Below, piece by piece: positions 6,071-12,842 of a DNA stretch of 12,842 nt. The DNA comes from JBCBTJ01 sp964597685 (GTDB taxonomy: Bacteria > Pseudomonadota > Alphaproteobacteria > Caulobacterales > Hyphomonadaceae): the NCBI GenBank assembly GCA_964597685.1, contig CAZQZC010000072.1, positions 1 through 12,842 of the forward strand, given 5' to 3'. Below the pieces are notes generated by a model. That model was given only the letters and a program-made list of their open reading frames with translations. It was not told where the DNA came from and did not search any database. Position 1 is the stretch's first letter. Every line of letters starts with the position of its first letter. The translations under genes and the position numbers were made by a program.

Positions 6071-7207
6071 TTACTCAGCCGCCGTCGCCGTGGCTTCTGC
6101 GGCAGCGCGCTCGGCGCGGAGCTTGGCGGCTTTCGCCTCGACCTGTTCAACGATGTGGTCGACCATGTCGGCGTTGGAGACTTTGTGGTCCGGCTTGCCG
6201 GCCATGTACATCATGCCCGCTTCCGCGCCGCCGCCGGTGAAGCCCATATCGGTGAGCGAGGCTTCGCCGGGTCCGTTCACCACGCAGCCGATGATCGACA
6301 ATGAAATCGGCTCCGAAATGTGGGCGAGCCGCTGCTCCAATGTCTCGACCGTCTTGATGACGTCAAACCCTTGCCGGGCGCAGGACGGGCACGCGACGAA
6401 GTTCACGCCGCGGGTGCGCAGGCCCAGGCTTTTCAGCATCTCAAACACGACCTACACCTCAACAACCGGGACGGCCGAGAGCGATACGCGGATCGTATCG
6501 CCGATCCCCGCCCACAGGAGCGATCCCATGCCGATGGAGGATTTCACAGTGCCTGTCCGCAAGCCGCCCGCCTCTGTAATGCCCAGATGCAGCGGCGCGT
6601 CGGTCGCCTCGGACAATTGTTGATAGGCGGCGACGGTCAGGAACATGTCCGACGCTTTCACCGAAATCTTATAGTCCCGGAAATCATGGTCTTCGAGAAT
6701 GCGCGCATGGTCGAGCGCGCTTTCGACCATGGCGTCGGGGCAGGGCTCGCCGTACTTCTCCAAGAGGTGGCGCTCCAACTAGCCGCCGTTCACGCCGAAC
6801 CGGATCGCGCATCCGTTCGCTTTCGCCGCGTTCACAACCTCGCGAACGCGGTCGGCGGATCCGATATTGCCGGGGTTGATCCGCAGACAAGCCGCGCCAG
6901 CCTCAGCCGCTTCGATGCCGCGCTTATAGTGGAAATGGATGTCGGCGACGATCGGCACGGAGCTTTCGCGACAGATCGCCGGCATGGCGGCCGTAGCGTC
7001 CTCGGTTGGGCACGAAACGCGGACAATGTCGGCGCCGGCCTCCGCCGCGCGATTGATCTGATCAATCGTCGCCGCTGCGTCTTCGGTCGGCGTGTTCGTC
7101 ATCGTTTGGACCGCGATCGGCGCGTCGCCGCCGACCTCGACTTTCCCGACATTGATCTTGCGCGACGCGCGTCGCTCAATGGTTCGCCAGGGCCGGATGT
7201 GGTTCAT
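6071..7207 (-). pseudogene. ispG: ispG, (E)-4-hydroxy-3-methylbut-2-enyl-diphosphate synthase, with two in-frame TAG codons
   Basis: IspG (GcpE) converts MEcPP to HMBPP in the MEP isoprenoid pathway using a [4Fe-4S] cluster. The frame is 378 codons, normal for the family. Visible motifs are [11 protein letters not shown] near residue 33, [62 protein letters not shown] with Cys273 and Cys276, and [12 protein letters not shown] with Cys308 and Glu315. All four cluster ligands are therefore kept. Two TAG codons interrupt the same frame: codon 143 (6779-6781), where relatives usually have Ser in NAGSLE, and codon 252 (6452-6454), where they usually have Lys in a KVGFxxLKSL context. There is no frameshift. 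The pieces span 6782-7207, 6455-6778 and 6071-6451. A TTG directly follows the first stop, and a GTG at 6446-6448 lies one codon after the second. The gene follows rodZ, as in many proteobacteria. It may be a recent pseudogene, a sequence error or a readthrough gene. Confidence 0.88.
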
Positions 7208-7252
7208 CGCCTCGCCTCGCTCGCTGTTCGCGGCTCATTTGGACGTGTTGAC

Positions 7253-7275
7253 CGCGTTCGTAAACCCCGAACGCG
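7253..7275 (-). promoter_or_regulatory. 8-bp perfect hairpin in the rodZ-ispG spacer
   Basis: CGCGTTCG (7253-7260) and CGAACGCG (7268-7275) form a perfect 8-bp stem with a 7-nt loop. It begins 9 nt after the rodZ stop and ends 45 nt before the ispG start. No T-run follows on the minus strand, so it is a weak candidate for an intrinsic terminator. It could instead be an attenuating or mRNA-protecting structure between the two genes. Confidence 0.45.
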
Positions 7276-7284
7276 CAAGGCCGC

Positions 7285-8175
7285 TCAGCGAGTCGGAAGA
7301 CCTTCGCCCACGATCGCCAAGGTCGGGGCCGCAGCGGATTCTGCGTCGGCTGCTGCGTTGTCGACGCTGATGGCGTAAACGGGCGCTCCGTCTTCTCCCA
7401 AAAGACCAATCGCCACATCGCCGACGCGCCATTCGAACGCGCCGCCGTTCTGCGCCGAAACGGTCCACCCGCCGCCGATCCGCACAGGAAAATCCTCGCC
7501 GGCGGCCACGTTTCGGGAGTAAATTTTCGTGCCGTCGCGGCCGCGGATCTCAATCCAATCCGATCGCAGCGCCACCAGGCGCAGCGGCAATTGCGCGGCG
7601 ACGCGCGACGGCGCCGTTTCGCTGAACAAGCTTTCCTTCGCGGCGTTGCGCGCCTCGCCCAGAGCGACCGGGTCGGTCTGATCGGGCGCGACGAAGGACA
7701 CCGCGAACCAGGCGCAAACCGCCACGAGCCCGGCGACGAGCCCGCCTCCGGCGGCGCGGACAGCATCGAAACCCGCCGCCTTGCCGACACGCGCCTGAGC
7801 CACGTCCGCCTTGGGCGCTTGTGAAACGGCCCCACACTCGGCGGCGAATTGATCGATCAGGTCTTGGGCGGGCAGCTCCAAGAATTTCGCATATTGCCGG
7901 ATCGATGGATTCAGGTAGCCGCGTGGGATGCCAGGCGCATACATGTCTTCGATGGCGCGCAGATAATCCTGCCGGATCTTCGTGGCGGCGGAGACGTCCG
8001 CCAGCGTCGCACCGCGGTCTTCGCGGGCGGCGCGCAGTCGATCGCCGGCTCTAATCTCGAACTTTCCAACACGCTCCTCGACCGCGTTGGCGTCCGTCGC
8101 AGGTCCTAGGGTCGCACGATCTGGAAAAGGTGCGGTGTTCTCGGTTCGCGGAACCGCTTGTTCGTCTTGCGCCAT
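7285..8175 (-). CDS. rodZ: RodZ-like cytoskeletal/helix-turn-helix membrane protein
   Basis: RodZ links the MreB cytoskeleton to the membrane and controls rod shape. The 296-residue product has the family layout. A cytoplasmic Cro/RodZ-type helix-turn-helix domain lies at about 40-105 (LRAAREDRGATLADVSAATK, then YLRAIEDMYAPGIPRGYLNP and IRQYAKFL). One membrane segment lies at about 143-163 (GGGLVAGLVAVCAWFAVSFV). A periplasmic DUF4115-like beta domain lies at about 195-265 and includes ALRSDWIEIRGRDGTKIYSR. In RodZ the HTH is used for protein binding. The 40-residue N-terminal extension is polar and probably disordered. The gene is followed by ispG after 77 nt, an order shared with many proteobacteria. 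A candidate sigma-70-type promoter overlaps the end of ptsP upstream. The stop is TGA. Confidence 0.86.
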   Translation of the reverse strand: MAQDEQAVPRTENTAPFPDRATLGPATDANAVEERVGKFEIRAGDRLRAAREDRGATLADVSAATKIRQDYLRAIEDMYAPGIPRGYLNPSIRQYAKFLELPAQDLIDQFAAECGAVSQAPKADVAQARVGKAAGFDAVRAAGGGLVAGLVAVCAWFAVSFVAPDQTDPVALGEARNAAKESLFSETAPSRVAAQLPLRLVALRSDWIEIRGRDGTKIYSRNVAAGEDFPVRIGGGWTVSAQNGGAFEWRVGDVAIGLLGEDGAPVYAISVDNAAADAESAAAPTLAIVGEGLPTR

Positions 8176-8248
8176 AATCCGCCGCTCGTAATCAACACTT
8201 GAAAGACGCGCCGTACCAATTCGGCCCGCACGCGGTCAGTCTGCACAA

Positions 8249-8277
8249 AATATACCGACGCAATGGGCGATCTTCAA
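8249..8277 (-). promoter_or_regulatory. Candidate sigma-70-type promoter for rodZ-ispG
   Basis: On the minus strand TTGAAG (8277-8272) and TATATT (8254-8249) are separated by exactly 17 nt, close to TTGACA-N17-TATAAT. The -35 element overlaps the ptsP stop codon. The predicted start of transcription near 8242 leaves a leader of about 65-70 nt before the rodZ ATG. The sequence is notably AT-rich for this GC-rich window. Confidence 0.5.
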
Positions 8278-10547
8278 GCGCCGCCAATCGCCACGCCATG
8301 ATCACGAGCGAGGGCTAACAAATCATTACGGAACGATCCGTACGACTTCTCTAGAAGGCTTTGAAAATCAGGACGGAACCCGGCCAGGTCGACGCTGCGC
8401 ACCATCTCCTTCACCGGGCCGACCCCCCCGGCCGGCATGGACAGCCTCCGGAAGCCGACACAAATGAGGGCCAGCGCCTCCAGCGGCCGACCGGCCGATT
8501 CCCCGCAGATGGAGACCGGCAGACCGAGCTCCCGGCAAGAGCGCGCGATCTGGCCCAAAAAGGACATCGCCGAGCGGCTTATCAGGTCATACCGATCGGC
8601 GACCTTCGGCGTCAGCCGATCGGCGGCGTGAAAGAATTGCATCAGATCGTTTGTCCCGACCGAGATGAAATCGGCCGCTTCCGCTAGCGCCGGAAGCTCG
8701 TAGGCCAGTGATGGAGATTCGAGCATGGCGCCGATTTCGAGCTTGGCGGGCGGCGCATGTCCGCGCGACGTGCTCCATTCGACCTCCTCCAACAGCATTT
8801 GCTTGGCCTCAAGAAACTCGGACGCCACGGTCACCATTGGAAACATGACCGAAAGCCGACGGTCGGCGCCCGCCCGCGCCAAAGCCCGCAATTGGCGTCG
8901 AAACAAGCCCTTCTTGTCGAGTGCGAATCGGATGGAACGCCAGCCGAGCGCCGGGTTCTCTTCACGCGATCTGTTCAAGCTGGGGAGTATCTTATCGCCG
9001 CCCAGGTCAAGGGTTCGAAAGAGAACAGGCCGATCTTGCGCCGCCTCGAACACCCGGGTGTACAAGTCGACCTGTTCGCCCAGACGCGGCAAGCGCTCAG
9101 ACACGAGGAACTGAAACTCGGTGCGAAACAGCCCAATACCGTCGGCGCCGGCTTCGTCGATATGCTCCAAGTCCAGGCTCAGCCCCGCGTTCAGCATAAG
9201 GCTGATGCGCTCCCCGTCCCGTGTCGCGGCCGGTTTGTCGCGCAATTCGCGGAACCTGGCCTCCCGCTGGCTGCGCAGTGTCGACCGGTCGCCATAGGCG
9301 GCGACGAGTTCGTCGTCCGGCCGCAGATGGGCGACCCCCTCTTCCGCATCGACGATGACGGCGTCGCCTTCCTCGAGGCTCGTCGTAATGTTCGGCAAGC
9401 CGCCCAGGGTTGGAATGTCCAACGCCTTCGCGACAATTGCGGCGTGAGAGGAGACCGCCGCCTCCTCCAACAACACAGCCGCAAGTCCGGCCGACCGGTA
9501 CTCCAGAAGCTCGGCAGGGCCCAACCGGCGGGCGACAAGCACGGCGCCCCGGGCTTTTTCGATTTGGCTGGAGACCTCCGCGCCCGCGAGAATCCGAAGC
9601 AGGCGGTTATCCAGATCTTCGAGATCATGCAGCCGCTCGCGCAAGAAAGGGTCGCGCGCGCTTTCGAAGCGCGCACGGTGTTCGCGGCGGGCCCGATCGA
9701 TCGCCGCTTCCGCCGTCAAGCCCGAGCGTACGCCGTCGGACAGCCGCTCCGCCCAACTCGGATCATTCGCGAGCATGCGGTAGGCTTCCATGACGTCGCG
9801 CGGATCGCCCCAGAGCCCGCCTGACCCCTCGCTCGCGATCATGCGGTCGATCTGATCGCGCAAGGCGCCTAGGGCGGCGTCCAGCCGTTTCGTTTCCCCA
9901 GCTGAATCCTGTGCGAAGAACTTGGCCGCGGGAACGACGGGGTCGTGAAAGACCGCAAGTCCTGTTCCCAATCCTTCGCAGAGTATTCGGCCCGACGTGC
10001 GAGAAGGCCGGCTGTCGCTGACAGACACCGCCGACGCGCCGGCTTCGTTGGGCTGAAACTCGGCGGCGACGAATTCCGCCAAGACCATGGCGATGGTTTC
10101 GAGAGATTCCACCTCGTCTTCGCCGTAGACGCGCTCGGTCCGGTTCTGCACGGTCAGGACGCCCGTTACGCGGCCATTCCGCAGGATCGGCACGCCCATG
10201 AATGCGTGGAACGGGTCTTCGCCGGTCTCAGGTCGATACGAGAAGGCTGGATGGCGCGGCGCGTCCTGAATCGACAGCGGCCGGGCGGTCACCGCGATTT
10301 GGCCGACAAGCCCCTCGTCGAACCGCAATCGCGTGGTCGACACCGCTTCGGGCCGCAAGCCTTCGGTCGCGACGAGCTCCAGCCCGTCGTCGGACGTTCG
10401 CAAGTAGATGGAACAGACGTCGGCGACGAGCGTCGTCGCGATCGCCCTGACAACGCTGTCCAATCTGTCCCGGGCTGTTCCGCCTTCCGCCATGATCTGG
10501 CGTAGCCGGTTCATCAAAAGACGCGGCGTAGACGAAGATTGGACCAT
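8274..10547 (-). CDS. ptsP: Phosphoenolpyruvate-protein phosphotransferase PtsP (EI-Ntr)
   Basis: PtsP is the cytoplasmic first component of the nitrogen PTS: it takes phosphate from PEP and passes it to NPr. The 757-residue product has an N-terminal GAF sensor domain (about 15-165), known in the family to respond to glutamine or other signals. A PTS enzyme I N-domain follows (about 188-340). Next is the PEP-utilising swivelling domain, with the phosphorylated histidine in AVSSHAAIVAKALDIPTLGG (His368). The C-terminal PEP-binding barrel follows, with GLFRTEFQFL, RTLDLGGDK, EIGAMLESPS, SVGTNDLMQF and the active-site cysteine in ICGESAGRP (Cys681). Length and order are normal. It starts 24 nt after lysC on the same strand, probably co-transcribed, and ends in TGA. 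No strong ribosome site is seen, so the exact start could be the ATG 11 codons later. Confidence 0.95.
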   Translation of the reverse strand: MVQSSSTPRLLMNRLRQIMAEGGTARDRLDSVVRAIATTLVADVCSIYLRTSDDGLELVATEGLRPEAVSTTRLRFDEGLVGQIAVTARPLSIQDAPRHPAFSYRPETGEDPFHAFMGVPILRNGRVTGVLTVQNRTERVYGEDEVESLETIAMVLAEFVAAEFQPNEAGASAVSVSDSRPSRTSGRILCEGLGTGLAVFHDPVVPAAKFFAQDSAGETKRLDAALGALRDQIDRMIASEGSGGLWGDPRDVMEAYRMLANDPSWAERLSDGVRSGLTAEAAIDRARREHRARFESARDPFLRERLHDLEDLDNRLLRILAGAEVSSQIEKARGAVLVARRLGPAELLEYRSAGLAAVLLEEAAVSSHAAIVAKALDIPTLGGLPNITTSLEEGDAVIVDAEEGVAHLRPDDELVAAYGDRSTLRSQREARFRELRDKPAATRDGERISLMLNAGLSLDLEHIDEAGADGIGLFRTEFQFLVSERLPRLGEQVDLYTRVFEAAQDRPVLFRTLDLGGDKILPSLNRSREENPALGWRSIRFALDKKGLFRRQLRALARAGADRRLSVMFPMVTVASEFLEAKQMLLEEVEWSTSRGHAPPAKLEIGAMLESPSLAYELPALAEAADFISVGTNDLMQFFHAADRLTPKVADRYDLISRSAMSFLGQIARSCRELGLPVSICGESAGRPLEALALICVGFRRLSMPAGGVGPVKEMVRSVDLAGFRPDFQSLLEKSYGSFRNDLLALARDHGVAIGGA

Positions 10548-10571
10548 GCGGTTACGTGTCTCGGCCGCGCA

Positions 10572-11816
10572 TTACGTTGCGTCAAGCCCAAAGGCGGTGT
10601 GCAGGGCGCGCACGGCAAGCTCGGTGTAGGCCGCCTCGATCAGCACCGAGATCTTAATCTCCGAGGTCGAGATGACGTCGATGTTGATGCCGCGTTCATG
10701 CAGCGCGGCGAACATGGTTTCGGCGACGCCGGTGTGGCTCTTCATGCCGACGCCAATGATCGAGACTTTCGCCACGTCCCGGTCGACGGTGATTTCGTCG
10801 AGGGCGATGTCTGACGCGTCGAGGGCTTCTTGCGCGCGCGCGCTGTCACGGTCGGTGCACGTGAACACCATGTTCGCCTTGCCGGGGCCGCGGGCGTTGG
10901 CCTGGACGATCATGTCGACGTTAACCCCGGCGGCCGCGATGATCGAGAAGATCCGCGCGGCGACGCCTGGCTGATCTTCAACGCCGAACAGGGTGACTTT
11001 CGCTTCGTCCCGGGAATAAGCGACGCCGGTTACGACTTGTTTCTCCACGATCTTTTCCTCATCGCATACCAGCGTGCCGCCATTGGCGAGCCCCGGTGGA
11101 TCGAAGCTCGACAGCACCCTTATCGGCACATTGTGATTCATGGCGAGTTCGACCGAGCGGGTCTGAAGCACTTTCGCGCCGAGCGACGCCATCTCCAACA
11201 TCTCCTCATAGGAGATCTTCTCAATCCGCTGCGCCTTCGACACGATCCGCGGATCGGTCGTGTAAACGCCGTCGACATCCGTGTAGATGTCGCAGCTGTC
11301 GGCCTCCAGCGCGGCGGCGACGGCCACGGCGCTCGTATCGGAGCCCCCGCGGCCAAGCGTCGCGAGGCGGCCAGACTCTGTCACACCCTGAAAGCCGGCG
11401 ACGACCGCGATTTCACCGCGGTCGATGCTGCTGGCGAAATCCGCGCCCTGGAAGCCGGCGATGCGGGCCCGGCCATGGTCGTCATTGGTGCTCATCGCCA
11501 ACTGCCAGCCGAGCCACGAGCGCGCTTTCAGGCCCCGCCGGCGAAGCGCAAGCGCCAGAAGGCCTGAGGTCACCTGTTCGCCTGAGGCGACGACGACATC
11601 GTATTCGTCGTCGAACCCGCCCTCTTCGATCAAGGCGTCGCCTGCCGCGCCGCGCGCCAGATCGACCAGTTTGTTCGTCTCGCCGGCCATGGCGGAGACG
11701 ATCACGGCCAGCCCCTTGCCGTCTTGAGCCCGCGCGGCGACGACGTCGGCGACGTGCGCGACGCGCTCCAGATCGGCCACTGACGTGCCGCCAAACTTCA
11801 AAACGGTGCGAGCCAT
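10572..11816 (-). CDS. lysC: Aspartate kinase
   Basis: Aspartokinase phosphorylates L-aspartate, the first step to lysine, threonine, methionine and diaminopimelate. The 414-residue product has the kinase N-terminal motif KFGGTSVADLERV at 7-19, the nucleotide-binding GRGGSDTSAVAVAAALEA at 155-172, and DIYTDVDGVYTTDPR at 176-190. Two ACT regulatory domains follow (about 265-330 and 347-410), marked by VTLFGVEDQPGVAARIF and VSIIGVGMKSHTGVAETMF. They imply feedback control by pathway end products, as known for the family. I chose ATG 11814-11816 because it directly precedes the conserved ARTVLKFGG start. An ATG 8 codons earlier is possible but has no ribosome site. The gene ends in TAA 24 nt before ptsP and is divergent from ubiG across 92 bp. 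Confidence 0.95.
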   Translation of the reverse strand: MARTVLKFGGTSVADLERVAHVADVVAARAQDGKGLAVIVSAMAGETNKLVDLARGAAGDALIEEGGFDDEYDVVVASGEQVTSGLLALALRRRGLKARSWLGWQLAMSTNDDHGRARIAGFQGADFASSIDRGEIAVVAGFQGVTESGRLATLGRGGSDTSAVAVAAALEADSCDIYTDVDGVYTTDPRIVSKAQRIEKISYEEMLEMASLGAKVLQTRSVELAMNHNVPIRVLSSFDPPGLANGGTLVCDEEKIVEKQVVTGVAYSRDEAKVTLFGVEDQPGVAARIFSIIAAAGVNVDMIVQANARGPGKANMVFTCTDRDSARAQEALDASDIALDEITVDRDVAKVSIIGVGMKSHTGVAETMFAALHERGINIDVISTSEIKISVLIEAAYTELAVRALHTAFGLDAT

Positions 11817-11908
11817 TGTCGCTTTAAGGTCTCCAACCATGTTCGCGCTTGAGAGCGCTCCTACTTAAGGGGCGACGCCCACGCGAGCAAACGAAAGGCG
11901 AAGCGGCC

Positions 11909-12694
11909 ATGGTAAAGATCCTCGAACGCTCGACAGACGAGCCCGTTTCGCCAAGCATCGACGCCGACGAGGTCGAGAAATTCTCCAAGATCGCGGCGGA
12001 ATGGTGGGACCCGAAGGGCAAGTTTCGGCCCCTGCACAAATTTAATCCCGTCAGGCTGGGCTTCATCCGCAAGCGCGCCGAGGCGCATTTTGGCTTGGAG
12101 CCCGGCGTGAAGCGCCCGTTCGAGGGGCTGCGCCTCCTGGATATCGGCTGCGGCGGCGGTTTGGTGTCGGAGCCCATGTCCCGGCTCGGCGCCCATGTGG
12201 TCGGCGTCGACGCCAGCGAGGCCAACATCAAGACCGCGATGACCCACGCCGCCGAAACCGGTCTCGACATCGATTACCGAGCGGGCACCGCGGAAGGCTT
12301 GCTCGCCGCCGGCGAAGCGAAGTTCGATATCGTCCTAAACCTCGAAGTGGTGGAGCACGTCGCCGATGCGGAGCGCTTTCTAGAGGACACGGCCAATCTC
12401 GTCGCGCCCGGCGGCCTGATGTTCGTCGCGACCATCAACCGGACCGCCAAGGCCTTCGCCGTTGCGATTGTCGGCGCCGAATACGTGTTGGGCTGGCTGC
12501 CGCGCGGTACGCACCAATTCGATAAGCTGGTCCGCCCGGACGAAGTGCGCCGCGCCGTCTCCGCCGCGGGGCTGGAGGCTGAAGAATTCCGTGGCGTCTC
12601 ATATTCGCCGCTGACAGATTCCTGGAGATTGTCGGGCGATACGGCCGTCAATTACATGGCGGTCTCCTCCAGGCCCGGCGCCGCGGGCGCTTAG
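11909..12694 (+). CDS. ubiG: Bifunctional ubiquinone O-methyltransferase UbiG
   Basis: UbiG performs both O-methylations of ubiquinone biosynthesis, on the polyprenyl catechol intermediate and on demethylubiquinol, using SAM. The 261-residue product has the family N-terminus [20 protein letters not shown] (18-37), then [15 protein letters not shown], the SAM-binding loop [20 protein letters not shown] at 76-95, GVDASEANI at 99-107, and the motif [11 protein letters not shown] at 143-153. The C-terminal part ([12 protein letters not shown] and beyond) is also typical. The ATG at 11909 fits the family start and is preceded by AAAGGCG; a TTG at 11849 would add 20 atypical residues. It diverges from lysC and ends in TAG. 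Its polyprenyl substrate depends on isoprenoid supply, the pathway of the interrupted ispG in this window. Confidence 0.95.
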   Translation: MVKILERSTDEPVSPSIDADEVEKFSKIAAEWWDPKGKFRPLHKFNPVRLGFIRKRAEAHFGLEPGVKRPFEGLRLLDIGCGGGLVSEPMSRLGAHVVGVDASEANIKTAMTHAAETGLDIDYRAGTAEGLLAAGEAKFDIVLNLEVVEHVADAERFLEDTANLVAPGGLMFVATINRTAKAFAVAIVGAEYVLGWLPRGTHQFDKLVRPDEVRRAVSAAGLEAEEFRGVSYSPLTDSWRLSGDTAVNYMAVSSRPGAAGA

Positions 12695-12731
12695 GGTCCA
12701 GACTCAATTCTTTTGGTGGAGTGACAGCGAG

Positions 12732-12842
12732 ATGATCAAGCGATGGCAGGAAAGACCCGCAGGGCGGGGCCTCCCCCGGCCAAGGAGCTTGACGCCCCAG
12801 CGCGCCGATCAGATCGCTGAGGCGGCAAGCTCCCGCACCGAG
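12732..12842 (+). CDS. Possible 5' end of an unidentified gene, cut by the window edge
   Basis: An open frame of at least 37 codons begins at ATG 12732 and runs off the right edge. It starts MIKRWQERPAGRGLPRPRSL and is rich in Arg, Pro and Ala. GGTGGAG lies about 10 nt before the start and could serve as ribosome site. It begins 37 nt after ubiG on the same strand. I do not recognise a family from this fragment, and a chance frame in GC-rich DNA is possible. Confidence 0.3.
   Translation, partial: MIKRWQERPAGRGLPRPRSLTPQRADQIAEAASSRTE

Noticed and set aside
6054..6073. Bidirectional terminator between DUF1254 and ispG
   Set aside because: The gap is only 17 nt, and the sole inverted repeat (GGCGGC/GCCGCC) has a long loop and no T-run.
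6452..6781. Pyrrolysine or another special amino acid at the ispG TAG codons
   Set aside because: The affected positions are usually Ser and Lys and not catalytic, TAG is a normal stop in five neighbouring genes, and no related machinery is visible in the window.
6320..7378. 352-codon plus-strand open frame across ispG
   Set aside because: It lies antisense to the clearly recognisable ispG frame, has an Arg/His/Asp-rich composition typical of GC-rich shadow frames, and shows no recognisable motif.
8757..9824. 355-codon plus-strand open frame within ptsP
   Set aside because: It is antisense to the conserved phosphotransferase domains; its composition is that of a shadow frame.

Overview
The window is a high-GC, densely packed stretch of chromosomal DNA from an alphaproteobacterium. 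The DUF4167 protein, the prfA-prmC pair, the lysC/ubiG divergent pair next to ptsP, and the rodZ-ispG pair together are typical of that class, probably the Caulobacterales/Maricaulales/Parvularculales side. This placement is an inference from gene content and order. I saw no tRNA, rRNA, insertion sequence, CRISPR array or phage gene, and no gene-free stretch over 300 bases.

Layout. 74-718 (-) encodes a DUF4167 protein with a disordered charged tail. 900-2842 (-) holds prfA and prmC, overlapping by 4 nt as GTGA: release factor RF1 and the methylase that modifies its GGQ glutamine. 2893-6053 is a small accessory block: a MAPEG membrane protein (-), a membrane-anchored CE15-like esterase (-), and a divergent, translationally coupled DUF1214-DUF1254 pair (+). 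6071-8175 (-) holds rodZ followed by ispG. 8274-11816 (-) holds ptsP and lysC. ubiG (+, 11909-12694) diverges from lysC, and a partial ORF runs off the right edge. Bases 1-73 hold nothing I can name.

The most unusual feature is ispG, the gene for the [4Fe-4S] enzyme of the MEP isoprenoid pathway. Its 378-codon frame is otherwise intact and shows the expected motifs, all three cluster cysteines and the fourth ligand glutamate. It is interrupted by two in-frame TAG codons at codons 143 and 252, with no frameshift. TAG is also the ordinary stop of five other genes here, and the RF1 gene that reads UAG lies in the same window with its PxT and GGQ motifs intact. Genome-wide amber reassignment is therefore unlikely. 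A recent pseudogene with a second copy or alternative isoprenoid route elsewhere, a sequence error, or localized readthrough/reinitiation remain open.

The core genes cover translation termination (prfA, prmC), isoprenoid supply (ispG) and its use in ubiquinone (ubiG), cell-shape control (rodZ), nitrogen-PTS phosphotransfer (ptsP) and aspartate-family amino acids (lysC). The block between ispG and prfA looks like a lineage-specific insertion of envelope-associated genes.
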